Assembly: GCA_003558335.1 (NCBI GenBank)
Contig: PWMA01000027.1
Location: forward strand, 1-9,176
DNA: 9,176 bases
Reading direction: 5' to 3'
Origin: Candidatus Methanofastidiosia archaeon
Lineage (GTDB): Archaea; Methanobacteriota_B; Thermococci; Methanofastidiosales; Methanofastidiosaceae
In this document: positions 1 to 5,990 of the stretch, in pieces
Position numbering within the stretch: position 1 is the stretch's first letter
Layout of the letters: each line of letters opens with the position of its first letter
Position numbers and translations under genes: made by a program
Notes under the pieces: model-generated
Told to the model about the DNA's origin: nothing
What the model saw: the letters and a program-made list of their open reading frames with translations, nothing else
Databases searched by the model: none

Positions 1-631
1 AAATATGAATGTCATGATTGGATCGGGTATTGAATTTGAAGTAAATTCAATGGATAAGATTGTAGATCTCAATAGAAATATGTTTGTAGTTGATAGTTCT
101 AAAGGAGTTAAGTTAATCGATATGGCTACACACGACCATCACCATGAAGGAGGAAAAGACCCACACATATGGCTTTCTCCAAGGAATGCAAAAATAATGG
201 TGCAAAATACTTACGAAGGACTAATTGAAATTGACCCAGAAAATAAAGAATATTATACTGAAAACAGAGACATTTACTTAAAGAAACTTGCTGAAGTCGA
301 TAAGTATATCTATAACGAGTTAAAAGATATACCAAATAGATCATTTATGATATTCCATCCTGCTTTTGGATACTTTGCAAAAGATTACGATCTTAATCAA
401 ATTGCTGTAGAAATGGAAGGAAAAGAACCAACTATAAAATCCTTAGCTAAAACTATAGAAGAAGCTAAAAAAGAGAATATCAAGACTGTATTTATTTCAC
501 CAGGATTTAGTGGACAAGCTGCAGAAATTATAACAAAAGAAATAGGCGGACAAACTGACATTTTAAATCCTTTGGCAGAAAATTACATAGAAAATCTTAA
601 AATAACAGCAAACAAAATAAAGAATCAGTAA
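1..631 (+). CDS. Metal ABC transporter substrate-binding protein (ZnuA/TroA family), 5'-truncated by the window edge
   Basis: This is the extracytoplasmic metal-binding component of an ABC-3-type importer (cluster A-I, zinc/manganese/iron family). The reading frame is already open at base 2, before the first ATG at 5, and about 208 residues are visible where family members have about 300, so the signal peptide, the N-terminal lobe start and the first metal-ligand His lie outside the window. Counting from the ATG at 5, a short His-rich loop (H43, H45-H47) precedes the family motif DPHIWLSP with ligand H54. A second ligand, H118, sits in FHPAFGYFAKDY. Near the C-terminus the usual DPLA is NPLA (N188), so the acidic fourth ligand found in some relatives is not obvious. 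The gene is followed after 4 bases by the ATPase gene. A His loop usually suggests zinc, but the nickel-type regulator in the same operon leaves the metal open. Confidence 0.92.
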   Translation, partial: NMNVMIGSGIEFEVNSMDKIVDLNRNMFVVDSSKGVKLIDMATHDHHHEGGKDPHIWLSPRNAKIMVQNTYEGLIEIDPENKEYYTENRDIYLKKLAEVDKYIYNELKDIPNRSFMIFHPAFGYFAKDYDLNQIAVEMEGKEPTIKSLAKTIEEAKKENIKTVFISPGFSGQAAEIITKEIGGQTDILNPLAENYIENLKITANKIKNQ

Positions 632-635
632 TACT

Positions 636-1394
636 ATGACTAAAGAAATAATCAGATTAGAACATGTATCTTTTGATTATGGAGATCATCGAGTATTGGA
701 AGATATAAATCTTAAAGTTTATGAAGACGATTTTCTTGGCATAATAGGGCCAAACGGCGGAGGTAAATCAACACTATTAAAAATAATTTTAGGCCTTCTT
801 GCTCCTAGAGAAGGCAAAGTTTTTCTTTTCAATAAATCCCCTAACGAAGGTAGAAAACACGTGGGTTACGTTCCTCAACATACTTTAGTTGATCGAACTT
901 TTCCAATTTGTGTTAAGCAAGTTGTCTTGAGTGGGAGAATAGGTTTCACTGATTTTTTAAGAAGGTATTCCAAAAAAGATAAGCAAATTGCAGACAAAGT
1001 TATGAAAATAATGGGAATTAAAGAAATTAGAAATACTCAAATTGGAGAACTATCTGGAGGACAACTTCAAAGAACCCTAATAGCCAGGGCTTTATCGACT
1101 GAGCCTGAGTTACTTTTGCTTGACGAACCTACTTCTAGTATTGATGTTCAAGCAGAAACGGATTTCTATGATTTTCTCCATGGACTTTCTGAAAAAATGG
1201 CAATTGTACTTGTTACTCACGACACAGGAGCAATATCCTCTCATGTCAAAACAATTGCCTGTATCAATAAAACTCTTCATTATCATGGTGAAAAGACTAT
1301 ACCCCCTAAGATATTTGAAAAGCTATATGGATGCCCAATAGAGCTTATAGGGCATGGAATACCACATAGAGTTTTAAAGGAGCATGACGAATGA
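636..1394 (+). CDS. Metal ABC transporter ATP-binding protein (ZnuC family)
   Basis: This is the cytoplasmic ATPase that powers the metal importer, 252 residues and full length for the family. The motifs in order are: Walker A GPNGGGKST (residues 38-46), Q-loop Q81 in YVPQH, ABC signature LSGGQLQR (139-146), Walker B LLLLDEP with D163 and E164, and the H-loop VTHD with H195. The C-terminal tail ends in a His-containing stretch (GHGIPHRVLKEH) characteristic of the ZnuC/MntB-type ATPases. The start is the ATG 4 bases after the preceding stop. No clear Shine-Dalgarno sequence precedes it, suggesting translational coupling. Its stop overlaps the start of the permease gene in an ATGA, so the subunits are made in step. 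The motifs make the assignment secure. Metal specificity cannot be read from the ATPase. Confidence 0.96.
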   Translation: MTKEIIRLEHVSFDYGDHRVLEDINLKVYEDDFLGIIGPNGGGKSTLLKIILGLLAPREGKVFLFNKSPNEGRKHVGYVPQHTLVDRTFPICVKQVVLSGRIGFTDFLRRYSKKDKQIADKVMKIMGIKEIRNTQIGELSGGQLQRTLIARALSTEPELLLLDEPTSSIDVQAETDFYDFLHGLSEKMAIVLVTHDTGAISSHVKTIACINKTLHYHGEKTIPPKIFEKLYGCPIELIGHGIPHRVLKEHDE

Positions 1395-2200
1395 CTATAT
1401 TCCAATATGCCTTTTTTCAAAACGCTCTTATGGCCGGAGTTTTAGCTGCAATTGCATGTGGAATAATAGGCTCTTATGTGGTGGTAAAAAGACTAGTTTT
1501 TATATCTGGAGGGATATCACATGCTGCATTTGGTGGTATAGGTCTCGGTCTATTTTTAGGATTGAATCCTCTTTTAACCGCAATAATCTTCAGTGTTTTT
1601 TCTAGCTCTATATTAGGAATTATATCTAAAAAAGCATATCAAAGGGAAGACACTTTAATTGGCGCAATGTGGGCAATTGGGATGGCATTTGGTATTTTTA
1701 TGATATACCAGACTCCAGGCTATGTCCCAGATCTTGCTAGCTATCTATTTGGAAATATACTAACAGTTTCAAGAGTAGATGTTCTGATAATGCTTACTTT
1801 AAATATTACTATAGCTCTAATTGTTTTTATTCGATATAATGAATTTCTTGCATTTTCATTTGATGAAGAATTTTCTGAAGTTACAAATGTTCCTGTAATG
1901 AAGACCTATATTGTTTTGTTATCCCTTGTAGCATTAACTGTTGTCATTTTGGTAAGTGTAGTTGGAATAATATTGGCTATGGCACTTGTCACACTTCCTG
2001 CAGCAACAGCAAGTCTTTTTACAAATAGCCTCAAAAAGATGATTCTTTTTTCTGTATTGATAGGCATATTTTATATGTTTATAGGCATAGCTATGTCATT
2101 CTTTTTTAATCAACCCTCAGGTGCAACAATAGTCCTTACTTCAGGAATATCTTATCTTGGATTATTAGGGGCAAAGTCTTTAATAAGAAATCATTATTAG
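1391..2200 (+). CDS. Metal ABC transporter permease (ZnuB / ABC-3 family)
   Basis: This is the inner-membrane channel subunit of the importer, 269 residues with about eight hydrophobic helices. Family landmarks are SGGISHAAFGG (residues 39-49), the cytoplasmic EDTLIGAMWAIGMAFG loop-helix (86-101) that contacts the ATPase, FGNIL (120-124), VGIILAMALVTLPAATA (191-207) and QPSGATIVL (241-249). The ATG overlaps the ATPase stop, and AAAGGAG at 1376-1382 provides a ribosome binding site inside the previous gene. The protein is complete, with no missing segment. Together with the two upstream genes it makes one full importer. The nikR-type gene starts 17 bases after its stop, consistent with a single transcript. 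Confidence 0.95.
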   Translation: MTIFQYAFFQNALMAGVLAAIACGIIGSYVVVKRLVFISGGISHAAFGGIGLGLFLGLNPLLTAIIFSVFSSSILGIISKKAYQREDTLIGAMWAIGMAFGIFMIYQTPGYVPDLASYLFGNILTVSRVDVLIMLTLNITIALIVFIRYNEFLAFSFDEEFSEVTNVPVMKTYIVLLSLVALTVVILVSVVGIILAMALVTLPAATASLFTNSLKKMILFSVLIGIFYMFIGIAMSFFFNQPSGATIVLTSGISYLGLLGAKSLIRNHY

Positions 2201-2217
2201 GACTGGAAGTGGTAAAA

Positions 2218-2610
2218 ATGTCTGTTATTAGTGTATCTATTAACGATGAGCTGTTAAGTAAATTGGATATTTTGCTCAGTGCACAAGGATTTTCAACTAG
2301 ATCTGAAATCATTAGAGAGGCGTTGAGAGACTATATAACAACTGATGTTTGGGAAGACGGAAAAGGGCCTTTGATTGCGACAGGGATGGTTATTTCTAAT
2401 AAGAAATCTGAAAGTCCTTTGAATACTATTCACCACAAATATGAAGATGTAGTTGAAACAACATTGCATACTCATCTAGATGAAAAATATTGTCTCGAGA
2501 TATTTATCTTAAAAGGAGAAACAAAAGAAATTAAAGAATTTTTAACTGAGCTAAAGGGCCTAAGTGGAGTTAAGGCAGTAAAACATGCTTTACTATCGGC
2601 AGAGGTTTAA
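2218..2610 (+). CDS. nikR: NikR-type nickel-responsive transcriptional regulator
   Basis: This is a ribbon-helix-helix DNA-binding repressor with a C-terminal ACT-like nickel-sensing domain. The N-terminus (VISVSINDELLSKLD, then STRSEIIREALRDYI) is the ribbon-helix-helix module, residues about 1-45. The sensor domain carries the full square-planar nickel set known from E. coli NikR (H76, H87, H89, C95): HH before KYED, HTH, and C in KYCLEI, with identical spacing (11, 2 and 6 residues). The end, VKAVKHALLSAE, also matches the family. I chose the ATG at 2218 (130 residues) because GGAAGTGGT lies just upstream and the protein then begins with the beta strand. A GTG at 2209 would add three residues. 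Being in the ABC operon suggests it regulates that transporter, but the operon promoter is outside the window. Confidence 0.93.
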   Translation: MSVISVSINDELLSKLDILLSAQGFSTRSEIIREALRDYITTDVWEDGKGPLIATGMVISNKKSESPLNTIHHKYEDVVETTLHTHLDEKYCLEIFILKGETKEIKEFLTELKGLSGVKAVKHALLSAEV

Positions 2611-2615
2611 GAAAG

Positions 2616-3278
2616 ATGTACGTATGTGGGATTGATGAAGCAGGAAGAGGTCCCGTAATAGGGCCACTTGTCGTAACATCTTTTTCAGTTCCTGAAGACA
2701 AAATTGATCAAATCAACTCTCTTGGAGTCAAAGATTCAAAGAAAATCAATCCTAAAAAGAGAATTCAACTATCCCATGAAATTTTAAATCTTCAGGGAAA
2801 AGTCTTTTTTAAAATTATTAGCCCTTCTTTTCTTAATAAGGAAATGAAAAGGTATACTTTAAATGAAATTGAACTATTTGCATTTAGAGATTCTATAATT
2901 GGCCTTAAAGTTCCAATAAAAAAAGTTATTTCTGACGCATGTGATGTAAATGTAACTAGATTTTCTCACAATTTAAAATCATTACTTGGGCAAGATTATT
3001 CTAATTCTGAATTTATTGTTTCTCATAAAGCAGAGGACAAATATCCAATAGTCGCAGCTGCTTCTATTCTTGCAAAAGTAAAACGTGATGAACTTGTAAA
3101 AAAAATAGAAACTGAAGCAGGTGTATCTTTTGGAAGTGGATATCCTAACGATCCAAAAACTAGAAAATTTCTAGAAGAGTATTATAAAATTCACAATAGT
3201 TTTCCTGATTATGTAAGAACGGAATGGAAAACGTTGGAAAATATAAAAAATACAATTATGCAGGAGAAACTATTTTAA
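2616..3278 (+). CDS. rnhB: Ribonuclease HII
   Basis: This endonuclease cuts the RNA strand of RNA-DNA hybrids and single ribonucleotides embedded in DNA. It acts in the cytoplasm in primer removal and ribonucleotide excision repair. At 220 residues it has the archaeal length. The catalytic carboxylates are visible as D7-E8 in GIDEAGRGPVIGP, D107 in ISDACD and D141 in KAEDKYPIVAAASILAKVKRD. The SGYPNDP motif (174-180) and the late RTEW (compare RxSW in relatives) follow. GAGGT at 2602-2606, inside the end of nikR, is the ribosome binding site 9 bases before the ATG, so the gene looks like a passenger of the metal operon. Its stop is 4 bases from the stop of the opposing gene. Confidence 0.96.
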   Translation: MYVCGIDEAGRGPVIGPLVVTSFSVPEDKIDQINSLGVKDSKKINPKKRIQLSHEILNLQGKVFFKIISPSFLNKEMKRYTLNEIELFAFRDSIIGLKVPIKKVISDACDVNVTRFSHNLKSLLGQDYSNSEFIVSHKAEDKYPIVAAASILAKVKRDELVKKIETEAGVSFGSGYPNDPKTRKFLEEYYKIHNSFPDYVRTEWKTLENIKNTIMQEKLF

Positions 3279-3282
3279 TTTC

Positions 3283-3465
3283 CTACTTGTCTTTAGTTCC
3301 GATTTCAAGCACCGTTACTACTATAATTGCAATTACCGCTCCTAGTATGAAATTATCGAATATTAATGCGAAGACAGCACCTAAGGTAACGCCAATTAAC
3401 ATATTTTTCACTTCTGATCTCTTTTTCCTCTGTTGTTCTGTTTGCATTTTTTTCTTTTTTTTCAT
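3283..3465 (-). CDS. Small two-helix membrane protein of unknown function
   Basis: This is a 60-residue protein I do not recognise as a named family. The N-terminus is strongly basic (MKKKKKMQTEQQRKKR, residues 1-16). Two short hydrophobic segments follow, about residues 22-36 and 39-55, separated only by DN, with several small residues (G24, G28, G42) that could let the helices pack as a hairpin. The tail is TKDK. The start is the ATG at 3465, because AAAGGTG lies 6 bases upstream. A longer in-frame version from GTG at 3474 would start inside that ribosome binding site. The gene lies 32 bases after the racemase-family gene on the same strand with no T-rich stretch between, so co-transcription is likely. 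It faces rnhB tail to tail. That it is real rests on the ribosome binding site, the membrane-like composition and the tight packing. Confidence 0.7.
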   Translation of the reverse strand: MKKKKKMQTEQQRKKRSEVKNMLIGVTLGAVFALIFDNFILGAVIAIIVVTVLEIGTKDK

Positions 3466-3497
3466 CAAATACACCTTTAATTGAATTTTTTTGTACC

Positions 3498-4211
3498 TTA
3501 ATATATTTTGCCCTCATTTTTTGTCAATGAAAATTCAATTGCTGCAGACATATGTTCTTTTAAAGTATCAAACAGAGGCACTTCAACTTCACTTGAATTT
3601 ATTATCATTGGAAGTTCTGTACAACCAAGTATTATTCCTTCAGCTCCACTTATAACAAGCTCCCTTATAATTCTTTTAATTTCTTTTTTAGAGGACAAGT
3701 TTATCTTTCCATTGGCCAACTCTTTATAGATTATTTCGTTTATTATATCTATATCTTCTTTTCTAGGAACTATAATTTTTAAGTTATGTTTGTTTCTTAA
3801 TCTATTTTTGTAAAAATTTTCTTTCATTGTAAATTTAGTTCCAAGCAATCCTACCGATTTTATGTCTTCTTTCTTTATTCTCTCAGCTATAACATCTATA
3901 ACATTTATTACAGGAATACTAATTTCTTTTTCTAAATCTTCAACCACCAAATGCATGGTATTTGAGCATATTATTATTCCTTCAGCCCCTGCTTTTTCTA
4001 AATTTTTGCATATTTTTATAATTTCTTCTATAATCATGTCCCAATCATTTTGCATTTGTAGAGTGATAATCTCTTCAAAATCAACCGAGTATAATAATAA
4101 CTTTGCAGAATGGTTTTTGCCAAGTCTTTCGTTTAATATTTCGTTTATAGTTGTATAATATTCAATTGTAGATTGCCAGTTCATTCCACCAATCAATCCA
4201 AGAAGCTTCAT
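3498..4211 (-). CDS. Aspartate/glutamate racemase-family protein
   Basis: This is a PLP-independent amino-acid racemase of the Asp/Glu/hydantoin racemase superfamily, 237 residues and full length. It would interconvert L- and D-aspartate or glutamate (or a related amino acid) by two-base catalysis with a Cys pair. The N-terminus GLIGGMNWQST (5-15) matches the family GG(M)SWEST region. The two catalytic cysteines are C82 in IICSNTMHL and C197 in ILGCTELP. The tail includes PLFDTLKEH (212-220). Both cysteines are present, so the protein is probably active, but the substrate cannot be told. The ATG at 4211 has no ribosome binding site, and a TATA-like stretch lies about 25 bases upstream, which fits a leaderless transcript. 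The small membrane gene follows on the same strand. Confidence 0.9.
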   Translation of the reverse strand: MKLLGLIGGMNWQSTIEYYTTINEILNERLGKNHSAKLLLYSVDFEEIITLQMQNDWDMIIEEIIKICKNLEKAGAEGIIICSNTMHLVVEDLEKEISIPVINVIDVIAERIKKEDIKSVGLLGTKFTMKENFYKNRLRNKHNLKIIVPRKEDIDIINEIIYKELANGKINLSSKKEIKRIIRELVISGAEGIILGCTELPMIINSSEVEVPLFDTLKEHMSAAIEFSLTKNEGKIY

Positions 4212-4227
4212 AAATTATTTATCTATT

Positions 4228-4280
4228 TTTTAAATAAAAAATTACCTGCTAATTGGAATATGGCACAAGTAATATAAGCC
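4228..4280. promoter_or_regulatory. Divergent promoter region of the racemase gene and the 67-residue membrane protein gene
   Basis: On the minus strand TTTATTTAAA (about 4230-4239) is centred about 25 bases before the racemase ATG at 4211. On the plus strand AATATAAG (4271-4278) is centred about 28 bases before the ATG at 4302. Neither gene has a ribosome binding site, so both distances fit archaeal TATA boxes driving leaderless transcripts. The two boxes are separated by about 30 bases that include an imperfect palindrome at 4241-4253. Confidence 0.5.
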
Positions 4281-4301
4281 CTCTAAAATAAGTTTTTCTT
4301 A

Positions 4302-4505
4302 ATGAATACAAAAGAGATGAATCCTTTCATATTTGCATTGATTTTAGCATTTTTATATTACATATTTTTTATACTCTTTAATTATTTTTTCTTTAATAAT
4401 ATTGATTATAGAACCCCTTTTATAGGCGCCATTATTTTTTCTACTGCCTACATAGTGATGGATAAAATTCTAAAAATTAGAATAGAAAAGAAGATAAAAA
4501 AATAA
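4302..4505 (+). CDS. Small membrane protein of unknown function (67 residues)
   Basis: I do not recognise a family. The sequence has two strongly hydrophobic segments, about residues 8-31 (rich in F, I, L and Y) and 38-54, joined by a short polar loop NNIDYRTP. The tail is basic (KILKIRIEKKIKK), so by the positive-inside rule the C-terminus would be cytoplasmic and the short N-terminus would be on the same side. There is no ribosome binding site. A TATA-like AATATAAG about 28 bases upstream supports leaderless expression from this ATG. The stop lies one base from the stop of the opposing PRC-barrel gene. It is probably real because it fills the gap exactly between two supported genes, but this is less certain than for its neighbours. 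Confidence 0.6.
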   Translation: MNTKEMNPFIFALILAFLYYIFFILFNYFFFNNIDYRTPFIGAIIFSTAYIVMDKILKIRIEKKIKK

Positions 4506-4506
4506 T

Positions 4507-4800
4507 CTATTCAGGAACCTTAGCAAACATTCCAACTCTTTCGCTCTTTTTTGGAATCCTTCTGACATCAACTATTATAAAATCCTTCACAGCTCTTACT
4601 GCACTAAAAGGAACAAGAACTAAATTTTCCTTGTCAGTTATCATATTTTCCAAAATTACATCAGTTGTTGGTTCTACTACAAGAGCTATAAGCTCGCCTG
4701 TATCTTCATTTATGACCATATCAAAAAGAGTTCCTATTTCATGGCCCTGTTCTGTTACAATCATCTTGTCTCTTAATCTTGTTGCTGCTATTTTACCCAT
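4507..4800 (-). CDS. PRC-barrel domain protein
   Basis: This is a 97-residue protein made of a single PRC-barrel, a small beta-barrel used in protein-protein and RNA contacts. Visible family features are an N-terminal strand ending in LRDKMIVTEQGHEIGTLFDM (residues 9-28), then INEDTGELIALVVEP (30-44), and VLVPFSAVRAVKDFIIVDV (61-79), the usual pattern of a PRC-barrel. In archaea, short proteins of this type have been tied to cell division (CdpB proteins binding SepF) as well as to RNA-related roles. This one resembles that size class, but the role is not shown by context. A strong ribosome binding site AGGGGA precedes the ATG by 4 bases, with a TATA-like element further up, so the gene has its own promoter. 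Confidence 0.88.
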   Translation of the reverse strand: MGKIAATRLRDKMIVTEQGHEIGTLFDMVINEDTGELIALVVEPTTDVILENMITDKENLVLVPFSAVRAVKDFIIVDVRRIPKKSERVGMFAKVPE

Positions 4801-4832
4801 AAAATCCCCTTATAATGTTAGTTATATCATTC

Positions 4833-4844
4833 TTTAAATATAAG
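4833..4844 (-). promoter_or_regulatory. TATA box of the PRC-barrel gene
   Basis: On the minus strand this reads CTTATATTTAAA, a good archaeal TATA box. A start about 26 bases downstream would fall near 4812, giving a leader of about 12 bases that holds the AGGGGA ribosome binding site. Confidence 0.5.
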
Positions 4845-4986
4845 TTTTTCCTATTGTTTTTCATTAATTCTAAAATTTTATCAAATTAACTGCTTCTGAA
4901 TTTAATAGGTTTATATTATATAGATTTATATACTAATAATGAATCTATTTTAGAAATTTTTTTTAATTTAATCTCTATTTAGTAAA
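4845..4986. other. AT-rich intergenic stretch, no gene seen
   Basis: This is the gap between the PRC-barrel promoter and the end of the zinc-finger gene. It is very AT-rich, with two nearby TTTATAT copies (about 4911-4916 and 4925-4931) and T-runs at 4957-4964. No reading frame of useful length, tRNA-like fold or clear repeat was found. The A/T-runs may hold the zinc-finger gene's terminator. Confidence 0.4.
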
Positions 4987-5154
4987 TCATATAACTTTTT
5001 TATCTCTTAAGAAAGAAACAAAACAATTTCTACCACAAAAATAGATTCTTGTTAAATGTTTTTTATCTTTCCACAACTCTAGGACTATTCTGTTTTTATC
5101 TTTTATATCAAAATCAGTATCGCAATACTTACATTTTTTAATTTTCTTCTCCAT
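4987..5154 (-). CDS. Small CxxC/CxxxC zinc-finger protein, 55 residues
   Basis: This short gene lies in what otherwise looks like a 415-base gap between the PRC-barrel and histone genes. On the minus strand an ATG at 5154 opens a frame of 55 codons ending in TGA. The protein begins MEKKIKKCKYCDTDFDIKD, runs through a charged middle (LELWKDKKHLTRIY) and ends with FCGRNCFVSFLRDKKVI. Four cysteines, C8, C11, C40 and C44, form a CxxC ... FCxxxC pair like treble-clef or MYM/TRASH-type zinc sites, with 28 residues between the pairs. GGTGAG 4 bases before the ATG is a typical archaeal ribosome binding site, and a TATA-like ATTTTATATTTG lies further upstream. The function is unknown: small proteins of this kind bind metal, nucleic acid or protein. 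The arrangement makes a chance frame unlikely. Confidence 0.8.
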   Translation of the reverse strand: MEKKIKKCKYCDTDFDIKDKNRIVLELWKDKKHLTRIYFCGRNCFVSFLRDKKVI

Positions 5155-5180
5155 TTGTCTCACCAGTTGGGAAATAATAC

Positions 5181-5194
5181 CAAATATAAAATTT
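5181..5194 (-). promoter_or_regulatory. TATA box of the zinc-finger gene
   Basis: On the minus strand this reads AAATTTTATATTTG. It is centred about 33 bases before the ATG at 5154, which leaves a very short leader containing GGTGAG. The position is slightly tight, so the assignment is tentative. T-runs just upstream (5200-5215) are probably the terminator of the histone gene. Confidence 0.4.
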
Positions 5195-5215
5195 TCTATT
5201 TAATTAAAGAAAAAA

Positions 5216-5437
5216 TTAAATATTTAAATCTCTTAAAGCAAGTTCTATGTCTTCAGCCTTTATAGTTTTTCGTTTAGCATGTGCTGAATAATCTTTAGCT
5301 TTTCTTGCTATTATTCTTGAGTAGTCCTCAAGAGCAACACCCAATACCCTACAGGCATCTTCTGAAACTCTTTCTGCCCCTTCTTTTCTAATAAGTCTTT
5401 CAAGTGGGGCTAGAGGAAGTTCTTCTGGCTCTCTCAT
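5216..5437 (-). CDS. Archaeal histone (HMf/HTk family)
   Basis: This is a DNA-wrapping histone-fold protein of 73 residues that dimerises and forms extended nucleoprotein fibres on the chromosome. Family features are ELPLAPLERLIRKEGAERVS (residues 6-25), the central helix, and the RKTIKAEDIELA motif (56-67) with the conserved R/T/D elements. H53 and D63 match the tetramer-interface His and Asp of HMfB. Two points differ from HMfB as I recall it: the loop normally read as HAGRK is HAKRK, adding a lysine (K55) in a DNA-facing loop, and there is a cysteine at position 29. I chose the ATG at 5437 because GGAGGT sits 6 bases upstream. An in-frame extension further upstream would run through that site. 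The gene has its own promoter and looks monocistronic. Confidence 0.96.
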   Translation of the reverse strand: MREPEELPLAPLERLIRKEGAERVSEDACRVLGVALEDYSRIIARKAKDYSAHAKRKTIKAEDIELALRDLNI

Positions 5438-5477
5438 AAATATACCTCCTTTGATTGCCGAAAAAGGCAAATTAAAC

Positions 5478-5490
5478 TTAAATATACTAA
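5478..5490 (-). promoter_or_regulatory. TATA box of the histone gene
   Basis: On the minus strand this reads TAGTATATTTAAG, a near-ideal archaeal TATA box. A start about 26 bases downstream, near 5457, leaves a leader of about 20 bases that contains the GGAGGT ribosome binding site. Confidence 0.6.
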
Positions 5491-5517
5491 TAACAAGTCT
5501 TATTTAAACTTTTCTCT

Positions 5518-5547
5518 AAAAAAAGAGTTTTTATTAAAAAATAAAAA
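5518..5547 (-). terminator. T-rich terminator after the S8e gene
   Basis: Immediately after the S8e stop, the minus strand carries TTTTTATTTTTTAAT and then a run of seven Ts (5518-5524). Archaeal RNA polymerase terminates at such oligo-T tracts without needing a hairpin. The histone TATA box begins just beyond, so the two genes look like separate units. Confidence 0.5.
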
Positions 5548-5922
5548 TTATTCGACTAAAATGGAGTTTATTAGGCCATCTTGGCCAGGTCTCGAAGTAA
5601 CTCTTGCTTTGCCTACTTCTGTATTAATGATTGCTCCCTTTGTTATAATATTTCTCCTAACAAAGTGTCTGTTCGCAGAATTTTCAACTACACTTAAGAT
5701 CTTTGCTTTTTTGAATCCTTCTTTTGTGAGTATATTGGAATATTCAGTCTTCATAACCTTAATTTTTTCATTTCCGCCAAAACATCTAATTTTTTTCTTA
5801 CTCAAACTTCCCATAGTAGTGGAAGTTGATTCTCTACCAAGCTCTCTCTTTAATTTTTTTCTTGAGTGCGTTAGTCTACCGCCTGTTAATTTTCTCTTTG
5901 ATCTAGCTTGCCAAATTGACAC
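5548..5922 (-). CDS. 30S ribosomal protein S8e
   Basis: This is a component of the small ribosomal subunit of the archaeal/eukaryotic type, absent from bacteria. It has 124 residues, normal for archaeal S8e. The N-terminus IWQARSKRKLTGGRLTHSRKKLKRELGRE (3-31) is the family hallmark, followed by GGNEKIKV (49-56), and the end has ITKGAIINTEVGKARVTSRPGQDGLINSILVE. The start is a GTG at 5922, which gives the expected MSIWQ. An ATG two bases further upstream (5924) is in a different frame and stops after 12 codons. GGTGATT at 5925-5931 is the ribosome binding site, close to the start. The gene diverges from hypE. Confidence 0.96.
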   Translation of the reverse strand: MSIWQARSKRKLTGGRLTHSRKKLKRELGRESTSTTMGSLSKKKIRCFGGNEKIKVMKTEYSNILTKEGFKKAKILSVVENSANRHFVRRNIITKGAIINTEVGKARVTSRPGQDGLINSILVE

Positions 5923-5956
5923 ATAATCACCCTTATATATGGCTTAAAAGGTCCAA

Positions 5957-5975
5957 TAATGTTTATAAAGTTTTC
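5957..5975. promoter_or_regulatory. Shared TATA box between the S8e gene and hypE
   Basis: GTTTATAAAG (5961-5970) reads CTTTATAAAC on the other strand, so it is nearly symmetric. Its centre is about 25 bases before the hypE ATG at 5991, right for a leaderless start. It is about 43 bases before the S8e GTG, right for a start near 5939 with a leader of about 17 bases holding GGTGATT. Purine-rich GGAAAA lies upstream on the S8e side and AATAAT on the hypE side, either of which could act as the TFB-binding element. Confidence 0.6.
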
Positions 5976-5990
5976 CATATTTGTTTTGAT

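Noticed and set aside
3224..3484. Plus-strand open frame opposite the small membrane protein gene
   Set aside because: It is antisense to a frame with a ribosome binding site and overlaps rnhB. The composition looks like a shadow.
4241..4273. ATTAC and GTAAT 23 bases apart as a possible NikR operator
   Set aside because: The half sites are too short and the spacing does not match known NikR sites. It is likely by chance in AT-rich DNA.
4909..4945. Paired TTTATAT stretches as a promoter for a small RNA
   Set aside because: There is no downstream structure or frame to support a transcript, and TATA-like strings are frequent here.
5916..5990. Upstream extension of the hypE frame from a TTG
   Set aside because: It would overlap the S8e start and add 25 residues with no family resemblance.
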